In this document: positions 47,445 to 59,559 of the stretch, piece after piece
Numbering within the stretch: the stretch's first letter is position 1
How the letters are laid out: each line of letters starts with the position of its first letter
Source: Bidens hawaiensis
Taxonomy: Eukaryota; Streptophyta; Magnoliopsida; Asterales; Asteraceae
Assembly: GCA_021521415.1 (NCBI GenBank)
Contig: JAIQDT010014327.1
Span: 124,001-188,000 of the forward strand
Length of the DNA: 64,000 nucleotides
Reading direction: 5' to 3'
The notes under the pieces: generated by a model
Told to the model about the DNA's origin: nothing
Database searches by the model: none
What the model saw: the letters and a program-made list of their open reading frames with translations, nothing else
Program-made: the position numbers and the translations under genes

Positions 47445-50400
47445 TTATGCGTCAACTACTTCCTTTTGAGGAAATAGGTGGGGGTATTTCTTCCGAAATT
47501 CATCCTTTCGTTCCCAAGTAAATTCTGGGCCTCGTTGCGAATTCCATCTAACTTTGACCAACGAGATCTTATTGTGTCTAAGTTGCTTGATCTTACCGTC
47601 CACTATTTCGATGGGCTCCTCTACGAAGTTGAGCCTATCACTTATTAGAACACCCTCTAAGGGTAACACCGATGTCTCATCCGTCAGACATCTTTTCAAA
47701 TTCGACACATGAAACACGTTATGAACTGCACTTAGTTCCTCAGGCAGTTCTAGTCGGTAAGCTACCGGACCGATCTTTGCAGCAATAATGAATGGTCCAA
47801 TATATCTAGGGGCCAACTTCCCCGCCTTTCCAAACCTGACCACTCCTTTCCAGGGTGATACTTTCAAATATACCTTTTCACCCTTCTCAAATGACAACGG
47901 TTTTCGACGGGTATCAGCATAACTCTTCTGCCGATCCCGCGCGGCTTTTAGGTTGTTCTTAATTTCAAGAATCTTGCTGGTCGTCTCCTGGACCAGATCC
48001 GATCTAATGATCTGCGGGTCACCCACTTCAGACCAGCAAAGTGGTGATCGGCACTTCCGCCCATACAATGCTTCATAAGGTGCTGCCTTTATACTGCTGT
48101 GATAACTGTTATTATAGGAAAATTCAACGAGTGGGAGATGTTGATCCCAATTTCCCTTAAAGTCCAGTACGCAAGCACGAAGCAAATCCTCCAAAGTTTG
48201 AATGGTCCTCTCAGACTGACCATCGGTCTGAGGGTGGTAAGCTGTGCTTAGGTCAATACGTGTTCCCAACGCTTCTTGGACAGCTTGCCAAAGTTTGGAG
48301 GTGAAATGGCTATCCCTATCGGAGATGATCGAGATGGGGATGCCATGACGAGACACTATTTCATTTATATAAATTTGCGCAAGTCTCTCAGTGTTAAAAG
48401 TATTCCTAATTGGAATAAAATGTGCCGATTTGGTTAATCGATCCACGATTACCCAAATCGCATCATGACCTCGGGGTGTCTTGGGGAGGTGTGTCACAAA
48501 ATCCATTGTGATCTGCTCCCACTTCCATTCGGGAATTTCTGGCTGTTGCAACATTCCCGAAGGTTTCTGGTGCTCCGCCTTAACCCTCGCACACGTCGTA
48601 CACTTGCCGACGTATGTGGCTACATCCTTTTTCATACCTGGCCACCAGTAAAATTCTTTCACATCCTTGTACATTTTATCTGATCCCGGATGTATGGAAT
48701 ATTTCGATTTATGTGCTTCATCCATGATCAAATCACGAAGGTCATGGAGGGTCGGGATCCAAATCCGATTTTTGAAATAAAGAATTTCGTCCACACGCTG
48801 TTCGAAATTCTTCTCATTCCCGTAAAGTCCTTCTTTATCCAATTGGCCCTCTTTCAACGCCTCGCGTTGAGCGACTCGAATCAAATCTGAAAGGTTCGAC
48901 TGGACTATCATCCCCAACGCTCGCACACGTAGTGGCTTGACTCGATCCTTTCTACTCAAGGCATCGGCTACAACGTTAGCCTTGCCAGGGTGATATCGTA
49001 TGTCACAGTCATAGTCACTCAGCAACTCGACCCATCTTCGTTGCCTCATATTCAGTTCTTTCTGATCGAATATGTGTTGCAAACTTTTATGATCAGTGAA
49101 TATGGTGCACTTTGTACCGTAGAGATAGTGTCTCCAGATTTTAAGTGCAAAGATGACTGCTCCCAGTTCCAAGTCATGAGTAGTGTAGTTTTTCTCATGA
49201 ACTTTCAACTGTCGAGAAGCATAGGCTATGACCTTTTTATTTAGCATCAACACGCATCCTAACCCTCTACGGGATGCGTCACAATATACAACAAATCCAT
49301 CGTCTCCGTCGGGGAGACTTAAGATTGGCGCTTGGCACAATCTTTGTTTTAGCGTTTGAAACGCCGTTTCCTGCTCTTCACCCCATTCATACTTCCGATC
49401 CTTTTGAGTCAGGAGGGTTAAAGGTTGGGCGATGCTGGAAAAGTTCTCTATAAATCGACGATAGTATCCAGCTAAGCCTAAGAATTGGCGGATTTCCTTC
49501 GGAGATTTAGGCGCTTGCCAATTCTTAATAGCTTCAACCTTACTCGGATCAACGTGTATTCCTTGGTGGTTTATAACATGACCGAGAAATTGCACCTCTT
49601 GTAACCAGAAGTTACACTTGGAGAATTTTGCATATAACTTCTCCTGATCCAGGAGCTCTAAAACTAACTTTAAGTGTTGCTCGTGCTCCTCTTTACTCTT
49701 CGAGTATATCAAAATATCGTCAATAAATACAATGACGAACTTGTCGAGATAGGGTTTACAGACTCGGTTCATGAGATCCATGAACACCGCTGGCGCATTT
49801 GTTAGCCCAAAAGGCATAACTAAAAATTCGTAGTGGCCGTAGCGAGTCCGAAACGCGGTTTTTGGGATATCCTCCTCTTGAATTCTAACTTGGTGGTATC
49901 CCGATCTAAGATCAATTTTTGAGAAATAGCTCGCACCTTGTAGTTGGTCGAACAAATCATCGATTCGGGGAAGAGGATATCTATTTTTGATGGTTAATTT
50001 GTTCAATTCCCTGTAGTCAATGCACATTCGAAGGCTTCCGTCCTTCTTTTTCACAAATAGTACAGGTGCACCCCACGGGGAATAACTGGGACGTATAAAT
50101 CCCTTATCCAACAATTCCTGCAACTGGTTGGATAGTTCTTGCATCTCGGACGGTGCAAGTCTGTAAGGGGCCTTAGCAACAGGGCCGGCTTGAGGTAACA
50201 GATCGATTCTGAATTCGACCTGTCGGGTTGGCGGTAATCCAGGAAGTTCCTCTGGAAAAACTTGTGGAAATTCGCGTACCACGGGAATATCGTCCACCCG
50301 TTTTTCCTCAGAATCAGCGGCCGTCAGGCTCGCTAGATACGCCACACATCCCTGACGTATATATTTCAACACCTTGAGGTGGGATATAAATGGTATCATG

Positions 50401-52142
50401 GTGCCGGATTTTTCTCCCTGCACTAATACCTCCTCGTCATCCGACACCCGGATCTTGACGGTTTTCTTTTCACAGTTTATTTCTACCCTATTACGAGCCA
50501 ACCAATCCATTCCCACTATCACGTCAAAACTACCCAATTCTACCGGTAACAAGTCAATCAGGAAGGATTGTTCGCTCAGAATAAAAGGGCAATTCCGAAC
50601 AATCCGATTAACTATCATGGTTTTACCGTTAGCGACCTCTACGGTGTAGGGTTCTATGGTTTCACCAATAGGAAGGTTTGCTATCGAAAGGAACCTAACG
50701 GAGACAAAACTTCTATCGGCGCCTGTATCAAATAATACAGAAGCGTAATGATCAGAGACGAGGAAGGTACCTGTCACTACGCTGGGGTCCTGGCGCGCCT
50801 CGTTCGCTCCCATCACAAATGCCCGGCCTCGCGCCGGATTGGACGCCGATGGCTGACCCGCGAGTTGTCTCCCGTTTCCTCCCTGATTCAGTTTCGGGCA
50901 GTTCCTTTTGAAGTGATCCGTGCTGCCGCATTCGTAGCAAGCACGGCTAGTGGTCACCATCTGGTTTCCTTGCGGGTTCTGCTGTCGGGTTGGTTGAGTT
51001 CTAAATGGTTGCGCCCGAATAGGTTGCGGTTGACGGTTCAGGTTGTTCAGATTTGTCTTACAATTTGGTGCGTAGTGTCCAACCCTTCCACACCGGTGGC
51101 ACACCACCTCCTTGCACACGCCACTATGGTGGTAACCACATTTCCCACATTTAGGAAACGTTCCCCTCTGCGGTTCTTGCCTTCCGCCCGAACTAGTCAT
51201 GGCATAGCTCTGGGCAGCGGGCCTAGCTCGTTTACCTTGCTGTTTCTCTCGGATCCTATTGTCATACGTACCTCGCTTTCCCCCGGCCGACTCTCCCGTC
51301 GCCTTTATCGATCCGCTCCTTAAGAAATCATACGTGACAATACCAGCCTGTGTCACTGCACCCTCATACGTCTGGTGCCCTCCCGCGTTAACTATACTCC
51401 TCACTACTGGAGTAAGTCCCCAAATATAACGTTCCACCCTCTTTGACTCTGGGGTGACCAACCACGGCACTAATCGTGACAGTTCATTAAACCGGTTGGT
51501 ATATCCCAAGTGGTCCGCCCCATGCATCTCTAGGTTCCACAACTCATGTTCCAGTTTCTGCAATTCATTCTTTGGGCAGAAATGTTTCAAAACAAGATCC
51601 TTAAGCTCTGTCCAGGTCATGCGGTTTGTCGCCGCCTGACCTCGAGTCTGTACTATGGTGTTCCACCATGTCAAGGCATGGTCTGTGAACGTACAGGTGG
51701 CGTACTTAACGACACAATCCTCGGGACAGTTGCTGATATTTACCACTGATTCTATTTTCTCTAACCATTTCACTAACCCATTCGGTCCTTCCGACCCGTT
51801 AAATTCTAAAGGCTTGCATAACATAAAATCCTTGATTGAACAACCCCTGGATGGTCCAGTGCGGTTGGTCTCTACAGTAGGGATAGGGCCATTACTGTCG
51901 GTAGCGACCACCGTAGGCGGTGCGTCATTACTCGACATAGTGTTGTCATTCCTTGGAGGATTAGCGTTTTGTTCCCCGTCATTATTTATGGGCGTTTGAT
52001 TGCTCGGAGGGGTTGGATTGGTCGAGTTATTAATACTGGCGGCGATGCGCGATACTATATCCGGTATCGCCGCCTCCAACTGTTGAGCAATCAAACGGCT
52101 CACATCTACTTCCGATATTTTCGTTGATCGTTTCGGTGCCAT
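47445..52142 (-). CDS. E2 gag-pol polyprotein with chromodomain (1565 aa)
   Basis: The start is taken at [15 protein letters not shown] (52142), one base after an acceptor-like GATGTTGTGTAG; the open frame extends 13 codons further upstream. In order: capsid, two zinc knuckles ([28 protein letters not shown]), protease DTGADRSF and reverse transcriptase FIDDILIYS. RNase H ([20 protein letters not shown]) and integrase follow, with HHCC finger ([18 protein letters not shown]) and D,D-35-E core ([23 protein letters not shown]). GPY module ([20 protein letters not shown]) and chromodomain ([19 protein letters not shown]) end it. It resembles E3 closely from the protease on but differs in gag. 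No stops, so probably functional. Confidence 0.96.
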   Translation of the reverse strand: MAPKRSTKISEVDVSRLIAQQLEAAIPDIVSRIAASINNSTNPTPPSNQTPINNDGEQNANPPRNDNTMSSNDAPPTVVATDSNGPIPTVETNRTGPSRGCSIKDFMLCKPLEFNGSEGPNGLVKWLEKIESVVNISNCPEDCVVKYATCTFTDHALTWWNTIVQTRGQAATNRMTWTELKDLVLKHFCPKNELQKLEHELWNLEMHGADHLGYTNRFNELSRLVPWLVTPESKRVERYIWGLTPVVRSIVNAGGHQTYEGAVTQAGIVTYDFLRSGSIKATGESAGGKRGTYDNRIREKQQGKRARPAAQSYAMTSSGGRQEPQRGTFPKCGKCGYHHSGVCKEVVCHRCGRVGHYAPNCKTNLNNLNRQPQPIRAQPFRTQPTRQQNPQGNQMVTTSRACYECGSTDHFKRNCPKLNQGGNGRQLAGQPSASNPARGRAFVMGANEARQDPSVVTGTFLVSDHYASVLFDTGADRSFVSVRFLSIANLPIGETIEPYTVEVANGKTMIVNRIVRNCPFILSEQSFLIDLLPVELGSFDVIVGMDWLARNRVEINCEKKTVKIRVSDDEEVLVQGEKSGTMIPFISHLKVLKYIRQGCVAYLASLTAADSEEKRVDDIPVVREFPQVFPEELPGLPPTRQVEFRIDLLPQAGPVAKAPYRLAPSEMQELSNQLQELLDKGFIRPSYSPWGAPVLFVKKKDGSLRMCIDYRELNKLTIKNRYPLPRIDDLFDQLQGASYFSKIDLRSGYHQVRIQEEDIPKTAFRTRYGHYEFLVMPFGLTNAPAVFMDLMNRVCKPYLDKFVIVFIDDILIYSKSKEEHEQHLKLVLELLDQEKLYAKFSKCNFWLQEVQFLGHVINHQGIHVDPSKVEAIKNWQAPKSPKEIRQFLGLAGYYRRFIENFSSIAQPLTLLTQKDRKYEWGEEQETAFQTLKQRLCQAPILSLPDGDDGFVVYCDASRRGLGCVLMLNKKVIAYASRQLKVHEKNYTTHDLELGAVIFALKIWRHYLYGTKCTIFTDHKSLQHIFDQKELNMRQRRWVELLSDYDCDIRYHPGKANVVADALSRKDRVKPLRVRALGMIVQSNLSDLIRVAQREALKEGQLDKEGLYGNEKNFEQRVDEILYFKNRIWIPTLHDLRDLIMDEAHKSKYSIHPGSDKMYKDVKEFYWWPGMKKDVATYVGKCTTCARVKAEHQKPSGMLQQPEIPEWKWEQITMDFVTHLPKTPRGHDAIWVIVDRLTKSAHFIPIRNTFNTERLAQIYINEIVSRHGIPISIISDRDSHFTSKLWQAVQEALGTRIDLSTAYHPQTDGQSERTIQTLEDLLRACVLDFKGNWDQHLPLVEFSYNNSYHSSIKAAPYEALYGRKCRSPLCWSEVGDPQIIRSDLVQETTSKILEIKNNLKAARDRQKSYADTRRKPLSFEKGEKVYLKVSPWKGVVRFGKAGKLAPRYIGPFIIAAKIGPVAYRLELPEELSAVHNVFHVSNLKRCLTDETSVLPLEGVLISDRLNFVEEPIEIVDGKIKQLRHNKISLVKVRWNSQRGPEFTWERKDEFRKKYPHLFPQKEVVDA

Positions 52143-52509
52143 TCTACACAACATCAAGGAAACACATATAATTAATACCATTCCAAATTATGAAACACAA
52201 AACACATTCCATACATTAATAAACATTAGTACATATTACACAAACATCCATTTACATACTTCCCAGTCATCATTACATAACTAAGTTTTAATACAAAGGG
52301 CCTATGTTGGTATCATCCTCGACATAACCTGCAATGGGTCAGTGCTTGAATGATACCCAAAAGTATCGATAATGATATGCCCTACAAGAGACCCCCTATG
52401 GGCCAGTGGCTGTACTATAATTAAACAAGATTCACTCCGTGTTAGTATCACCACTAACTACTTACACGGAGTATCAAAAAGCGGTTCAAGATTCTACCAT
52501 CCAACACAT

Positions 52510-53136
52510 CTACACATGGTGGTAAACCAACCCCACCAACACCGCCACCAGCACCACCAACACCGCCATCATAACCCGCATTCGGGTTTCCATCTGGTCG
52601 ATCAACCAGTGGGAGTATGAGCACTCCCTTTTTAACTGGTTAATAGCATACTGGTGGTCCAGTATGCTGTCCCCGAGGTACGCCCGCCTCTGTACCCCCA
52701 CGACCAGGGCGGCAGAGTGCTCGTTCACCTGCTCGGTGAGAACACGTAGCCAAGCCGCCAAGTCCCGCTCCTGCCTTGGAAGACCCCACACAGGTAGGGT
52801 TGCAGGCTCGGGTTGGGGGCGGGAAGACTCGCCCCGGTGGTATGTGGATCTGGGTGGGGTAACAGTGGGCGGAACATACGGGGCACTGATCCGCGCCGTG
52901 AGGCGGGGACCGTGTCTGGGGGGAATCGGGGCGGTCTGTGGTGCGGGCGGGGTAGGAGACCTGGTAACCCTAGCAGGGGAGGGTACACTAGCACTCCTAG
53001 CTGGGGTGGTCTGTCTAGAAGTACTATGACTAGCCTCCGAAGGCTCGGAGCTGGGTGCTACACTTGGGCTTCCAGAGGCCCCGGAACTGACCTCTTCCGG
53101 GTCCTCTTCCGTCGACACACTAGGTGTTCTTGCCAT
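52510..53136 (-). CDS. E2 extra 5' ORF, Pro/Ser-rich protein with C-terminal membrane segment (208 aa)
   Basis: Begins MARTPSVSTEEDPEEVSSGA ten bases after an acceptor-like GTTAACTTGTGTGCAG. The open frame extends 39 codons further upstream, but that part has no protein-like look. Residues 1-115 are Ser/Pro/Thr-rich and basic. Residues 120-185 look helical (ERDLAAWLRVLTEQVNEHSA, YAINQLKRECSYSHWLIDQM). Residues ~189-205 are a hydrophobic run (MMAVLVVLVAVLVGLVY) near the very end, as in tail-anchored membrane proteins. It lies 367 bases upstream of gag-pol, the same place as the extra ORF of E3, with no obvious sequence identity to it. I recognise no family. If expressed it might anchor particles to membranes; that is inference. 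Confidence 0.7.
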   Translation of the reverse strand: MARTPSVSTEEDPEEVSSGASGSPSVAPSSEPSEASHSTSRQTTPARSASVPSPARVTRSPTPPAPQTAPIPPRHGPRLTARISAPYVPPTVTPPRSTYHRGESSRPQPEPATLPVWGLPRQERDLAAWLRVLTEQVNEHSAALVVGVQRRAYLGDSILDHQYAINQLKRECSYSHWLIDQMETRMRVMMAVLVVLVAVLVGLVYHHV

Positions 53137-53486
53137 TTTTTTACCTGCACACAAGTTAACAAACATATAGTCCCTTTTCATAGTGTAATTCATAATTAAA
53201 TTAATCATGCACTTACTTATACAATTTTGCCACATAATAATATTATTATACATTTACACATATGTTGCCAATTTTACCTATTTAAGTCCCCCGTGACTTC
53301 CCCTGAATTCCCTCGTGCAGACAAGTCTGTTATTATGTTCCGGACCATAATAACCCACTTGTCCATCCAAGTTCATCCCGATCTCGTCACAATATATTAT
53401 TAGTTGATATTCAGATCCTATAATACTTGAGCTACTGGTTATATTTTAGGTATCTTTTTCAGACATCCTAATTCTTTATAACCAAT

Positions 53487-53499
53487 GGCTCTGATACCA
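53487..53499 (-). other. E2 primer binding site
   Basis: Reverse complement TGGTATCAGAGCC, five bases inside the right (5') LTR, matches initiator tRNA-Met. The site and the following CATTGGTTATA are shared with E3. Confidence 0.92.
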
Positions 53500-53504
53500 A
53501 GTTC

Positions 53505-56500
53505 TGTAACACCCCGTAACCGCAGCGGAAACGTACACGGGATGCAACAGACACATCTGATATCAACAGCATTGCTTATAAAGAAAATACCACTACATTA
53601 ATTTATAACATATTACATTGTAGCGAGTTTCATTACTGTCTAGGTGTTACATACATATTTTACCGATAAGACATTAATAAATTCATTACAAAACATAGAG
53701 CAGCAAGCTTCCAACAGGTAGCACAGATAGTTAAGCACATATCAATCATTCCAACTTGGGCATACCTAGAAAACATGTAAAGAAAACGGGTCAACTACGA
53801 ATAGTTGGTGAGTTTCACTAATTTAAATAAACACTGACAAATCATTTTAATAATCATTTATTAACAATATAATCATGCTGGGAACTATGTTACCCCAGGA
53901 CATTTCCATTAACTTTCTGGAAACTATGTTACCCCAGAACAATAATAACCCCTGGGAACTACGTTACCCCAGAACAATAATAACCCCTGGGAACTATGTT
54001 ACCCCAGAACAATAATAACCCCTGGGAACTATGTTACCCCAGAACAATAATAACCCCTGGGAACTATGTTACCCCAGAACAATAATAACCCCTGGGAACT
54101 ATGTTACCCCAGAACAATAATAACCCCTGGGAACTATGTTACCCCAGAACAATAACACATGATAAACATTTTAAATATTCTGTGCATCAGACCATATATA
54201 TATAAATGTACAAGTATTTCCATACGATCGGTATGTACTTAAATACTTTAAATGAGACATGTTTTCCGCCCCGGGAAAATATAATTAAAACAATTCATTA
54301 AAAAGGGGCTCGTGAAAACTCACCTTTTTGTGAGTCGGTGAGGAATATAAGGAACAGCTACGTGCCTGGATCTGTAATATAATATCTAGTCGTTACTATA
54401 TAATTCCCATAACTTAAATACGTATCAATCGGTACATCTGGGAACATAGTTAACCCAGTACTGTACTCGATTCGGGGACAATGTTAACCCCGTGACACTT
54501 CTAAGGACTCAGATTGTGACATTGCTTAGAGTTTGACAGTCAATTTAGTTAAGGTGATGAAATTATAGCTCGGTTTGACACCCCGTTTGGCCGTGGGGCC
54601 CGTTCCCGGTATTTCGGTGCCGGAAACGGTAAAATCGGGTAAAATTACCCAAATCATCCGAATTATTTTCGGATGATTTATTTTTACTTAATTTACTTAG
54701 ATTTATGAAATAGTCCATTTTTAGAGTTTTCATGTACCAGTCAGCTTGCTTATGCGAACTTTGCCGGTTTACACGTTTTAAGCTTTAAAAACTTGTTTTT
54801 TTATGTTCTTTTTAGCACAAATAATTACCCGATTAGTCTCGGGTCTTGAAATTTTGCACAAAACTTAATTTGACAGTAAGGAATTTTGTAAAATTTTCCC
54901 AGATTTATTTTCCTATATTCACATTTATTTATCTATTTTTAAATCTTATTAAAATACTAAATATATCAAAAATACCAAAACACTTTAGAAAAATCCCAAA
55001 TTTTTCTGGGATGATCTCTATCATCCTCATAACTTTCTGGAATTTTCCCAGATTTATTTTCCTATATTTACATTTATTTATCTATTTTTAGATCTTATTA
55101 AAACACTAAATATATCAAAAATACCAAAACACTTTAGAAAAATCCCAAATTTTTCTGGGATGATCTCTATCATCCTCATAACTTTCTGGAATTTTTCCAG
55201 AATTTAAAACTTATTTTTCAAGCCATTTTCACCCAAAACCGAGCTAGAAAGCCCTAGAACTCGTTTCACCGAAAAGCCTACTTAGACTTTTCCAACTGAG
55301 CTCAAATTTTGTGGGTGACTTTTATATGTTATAAAAAACTTATCTTAAATTTTCCGGAATTTTTCATCATGTTTTGCTATTTTTCACTATTTTTGGCCAA
55401 AACCGAGCATTAAATTCACCAAATATTCATCTTTTATCCAAAAATTACCAAAAATTCACAGATCTCATATTTTCATGTGTAGATCATCTCTGTGAAATTT
55501 CGTGACCCGACTCTAAGCACACGTAAATCTGTCCATTTTTCATAAACACACGAAAACCGAACTATTTTGTGTTTTCTAGCTTTAGATCGCAAGGATCTCG
55601 GTTTCTAGCCTTTGCTAGCCGCTAGATACAACACTTACAAGCACATCAACACCACACCAAGCAAGTTATACCACAATCATGCCATTTCTTTCCTAGTGTC
55701 GGTTAAAACATCAAAACTACGATTTTGACCGTAAAAATCCGTTCTCGACTCTTTTTACTCATTTCTTGGACCAAGATCCCTTGTATAACTTGTATACATC
55801 TCTTGGTCATGCAAGAGTCGGTTTCATCTCGGATTTTCACCCGTCTTTCACATGGAAAATTCATTTGACAAGATTTCAACCGTAAAAATTCCTTCTAAAC
55901 ACTTTTAAGTAATTACTTGGATCAAGATCCTTTGTATAACTTGTATACATCCCTTGATCATACGAGAACCGGTTCCATCTCGGGTTTTCACCCATATTTC
56001 ACTTGGAACCTCTTGTTCTTGCAAAACAACTCAAAATAAAGAAATCAATACTATGATTTAACCACTAAACCATGTTTTTACCTTCAAAATCTTGGTAGAA
56101 ATCAAAGAACTTTGAATGGATGTTGAAAGGATTGAGAGGTTGAGAGAGTTTTTGAGTGAAATATGTTGTAAAAGAAAAAACAAATGAATGTGTGTGTGTG
56201 CATATAGGGCCGGCCACATGGAGGTGTGTGGGGGGGGCCCACATCTCAAATATTGTCCACACATTTGGATTACACAATCCGGATAATGTTGTGGATAATC
56301 TGGTTCAGTTCGTTTCTCGTTTAAACTCGTAATTCGGCTTGAAACGAAATTAAAATGGTCGTTTTTCGGGTCAAAATGAAATTTACATAAAACTGATTTA
56401 AAAACTTTTAAAAAAAACTTAGCCCATGACATTAAAACATCATATTATTAATAATTACGCATCTTTTTCGGCTTGATTGATCGTCTCTTGCTTGGTTTGG

Positions 56501-56833
56501 TGTTAAAGGTTTCGTTTATCGTACCGACGTACAAATAAATCGAAATCCTTTTTCTGTGCTATAATTCACTTATCCCGAAGCATTAATACCTCGTAAATAT
56601 CACTAAACATTATATATTTCAACTATAATGTAATTCCCGATTTGTTCGGGTTTCAATAATCGTTCATTGGTTAATTGTAATTCCAATATGATTCACTATA
56701 TAATTGAGTATGATTCATACTGTGAACCATATATATTCGTATAAACGTGCTATAACTCATATAATCAATATTATATAACACGTAAATAGTATATTCCGGC
56801 TAGGGTATACCTGAATTTGCCGGAATCGTTACA
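53505..56833 (-). repeat. E2 5' LTR (right), uninterrupted
   Basis: 3329 bp, TGTAACACC...CGTTACA. It has eight 36-bp units at 53877-54150. A minus-strand donor-like GAAGGTAAAAAC lies at 56085-56074. Differences from the other LTR include GAGTAATATA/GAGGAATATA, AAAGCGCTAG/AAAGCCCTAG, GCCACTAGAT/GCCGCTAGAT, CAATCAAGCC/CAATCATGCC and the G-run length near 56230. Confidence 0.95.
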
Positions 56834-56838
56834 GCTAC

Positions 56839-59532
56839 CGAGCGCAGTCTTCGATCTTGGAAGCGGGAGTTCTTCTATATCTCCGCTCGCGTCGTCCCCA
56901 TGGCGATGACGTTAAAGAACGGGAGAGCTCTCCCGAACCTTCACGCCTCCAACTACCAGGAGGCGGAATGGTTCTCCAAGGTTTCCCGGATCCAGTCTCC
57001 GGTTTACCGCTTTGTGGAGTCCGGGATGGTGATGCTCGGGATGAGCCGGGTGTGGAAGGAGGCGTCACAGATTCCCATCGTCCTCGAATACGGTTTGAAC
57101 TCTGTCCCTTACGGTATGCTTCATATTATCCGTTAATTTAGGGTTTTTGTTCTAACCGTTTTTTCTTTTTGTTTTCAGAGGGAAACGACTTGCAGTCTCT
57201 CCTGCAGCCGCGGGACAGTGATGGTCCCGCTCGGATGGGTACTCGTGCTCTAGATGAGAACGAGTTGCCCATCCTTGAGCAAACGGCGGATCGGTTCGTG
57301 GTGGTCTACCCGCCGGGCCACCCGATTCTAAGCGCCACGCGGCCAGGTAAGGAGTTATTTAACCCTCGACCTATCAATGCTCAAACCTCTGCTGGAATTC
57401 CTCTAATCTTGTCATCTTCTGATGAGGAATCCGCAGATGGTCCATTCTTCGTGAGGAAGAAGGCTGCTGGCGGGAAGGGGAAGGCGAAGGTTGCCTCCAC
57501 TGCCGATTCGGTGAATCGGTCTGACTCAGAGACCGAAAGCGAGGAGGTGGCGGGGAACCCTGGTGGTGTTGAGATCACTGCTCCGGAGGTTGAGACGGCT
57601 GTCACCTCCGGGCAGCCCAGTACAGCGACGGTGACTGGCGTAAAGAGGCCGGTTCCACCGGGTTCGTCCCCGCCTGTTCGTACCTTTAAGCTCAAGAGGA
57701 CTCGTAAGTACAAACTTCCTTTACTTTTAACTTCATATCTTTCCGCCATTATATTTAAATATGTCGTCTTCATGCAGGCGTGGATGCAACCGCATTCCAG
57801 GGTGGAGCGGGGAGGAGCACTTCTGGACCCATGACGGTAGGTTTGGTCAACCTACCCGAGGTGATGACCCAGGCGGCTGCGCCTGCTTCACGTGTTGGTT
57901 CAGTTGCTCACTCGGTTGAGGCAACTGTTCCAACTGTGACGTCGTCTCCGCCGGCTGTCAGTGCCATATTCACTGATTCCTTCACTGAGCCGGCGGTGAG
58001 TTTTTCTGCGGGCTCTTCCGCAGCGGCGACCACGGTTGTGAGTTCACCTCCGGTGAGTTCACCTCCGTTGGTTCCTACGATGGCGGCTTCAACCGCGCAT
58101 CCGGCACCGGCGACCACCTCACCCCCGGCCGGTTCAGCAGGTATGTTTGGGGTTGGGGCGTCTAGCCAATCTCTGCCTCCTTCCCATCTGCCTGACCTCT
58201 TGGATGGATATCCGCTAGGTTCGGGTGATGGGTTTGGCGGCTACAGGCCTGTCGTCGACCCTACAGGTGCGTAGGGTTATTTTGGCATGTTATGTTTTTT
58301 TTTTTTTTTTTTTTTTTTTATCATCTTTTCCTAACTGCTTTTTGTTTTTGCAGTGTCGGATTCGAATGAGGTGTTTGTTCCGCGGTGGAACATCCGCCGG
58401 GGAACCACCCTTCGGACGGCTGTGGACTGCGTCGAGTGGGCGCGCCACGCCGCCCCCAGTGGTGCACTGGGAGAAGCTATGTCAAGCTACCAGGAGGGTA
58501 GGCTGACAAACGAGCTTCGAATTCTCCTTGCCCGGATGCAGCCGCGCGTCGAGCTGCTTTGTCGTGAAAACGACAAGTTAAAAGCAGCTCGTATCCAAGA
58601 AGTAGCTCAGGCGCGGGCTGTCCGGGAGGAGAACAGGAGGCTCTCCGCCGTTGCTGCGGAGAAGGAGAAGGCCTTCAAGGCCCTTGAGGTTGAAGTTCAG
58701 GCCCGTCTCGAGGCCCGTTCCAAGGCTGCCCAAGCTGTTAACGAACAGCTTCGGTTGGCTAAGGAAACCGCTCGGAACGCAACTGAGAGGGCCACCAGGG
58801 CTGAAGCTGTTGCTGAGCCTCTACGCACCGAGAATGAGGAGCTCAAAGCCAAATTAGAGAGGCTCCAGCAGGCTCATGACGCCTTGGCCATGGAAGACGC
58901 CAAGAAGCTTCAAGAAATCTTGGACCAGAGGGGTATGCTTGACCATACTGAGCGTAAGCTAAAGGGCGTTGAAGAGGCTGCTGCTAAGGAAGTGTTGCTT
59001 GCCAACCTTAACAAAAGTGAAGCCGAACGCACCCGTAACCAAGCTCAAGCTGCCCTCCAGGAGGCTCTGGTCACCAAGGAATGGCTTCTACGAGAAGCGT
59101 TGTCGCAGGTAAGCTTAGCTTCATAATGTCTTCACGCTTTTCTTTATACTTAGAAAAGGTTTTGATACTTGTATTTTTGTTTTGTAGGTTGTGCATCGGG
59201 TCTTCACGGACACATCATATGACGATGCCATGAGCGCAGCCCTCAACGCTTCTCATGAGGATGGGGAAAAGGCTGGCTTCCTGTTTGGTCTAGGGTTCGT
59301 TGAGAAGGGCATCCCGCCTTCCAACTTCCCTTTATATGATGTGGATACTGAAGCTGCTTATGACCAAGCAGTGAACCAGTATGCTGCTTTCCCGCATCCA
59401 GTGGTGGAGAAGGTGAACGAAGTTGCTGCTGCTGATGATGGGTTAACCATTCTCAAGACCTTCCTTGAACCGCCACAGCCAAGTGATGGTGCGGGTACAA
59501 GTGGGTTTGGAGGGAGTGGTCCTGAAGCTTGA
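56839..59532 (+). pseudogene. E1 antisense gene, rest of exon 1 and exons 2-5
   Basis: Exon 1 continues 56839-57113 (SWKREFFYISARVVPMAM ..., end of the Transposase_28-like domain). Exon 2 is 57179-57703 (acidic, low complexity, NELPILEQTADRFVVVYPPG), exon 3 57778-58266 (Ser/Thr/Pro/Ala-rich), exon 4 58354-59108 (long coiled coil: ENDKLKAARIQEVAQ, TENEELKAKLERLQQ) and exon 5 59188-59532 (YDDAMSAALNASHEDGEKAG; stop TGA). All four introns have GT...AG ends and keep the frame. With the part at 32243 the coding total is 2877 bases, 958 residues. Domain and coiled-coil order fits plant proteins annotated 'putative gypsy type transposon domain'; their function is unknown. It reads opposite to E1's gag, which explains why introns survived retrotransposition. 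E2 disrupts it. Confidence 0.85.
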
Positions 59533-59559
59533 ACCTTTAGATCCCTTCCCACTGTTAGG

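Larger units (their letters stand above)
32731..56833 (-). mobile_element. E2: intact-coding Tekay chromovirus (Ty3/gypsy), itself split by E3
   Basis: Perfect 5-bp duplication GCTAC at 32726-32730 and 56834-56838. The minus orientation is shown by the primer site at 53487-53499, the polypurine tract at 47409-47424 and both ORFs reading leftward. LTRs are ~3.3 kb; the element without E3 is about 12.7 kb. It inserted in exon 1 of the E1 antisense gene. The two LTRs differ by about 9-10 substitutions plus one 36-bp repeat unit, so insertion was recent. The coding regions have no stops. Confidence 0.95.
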
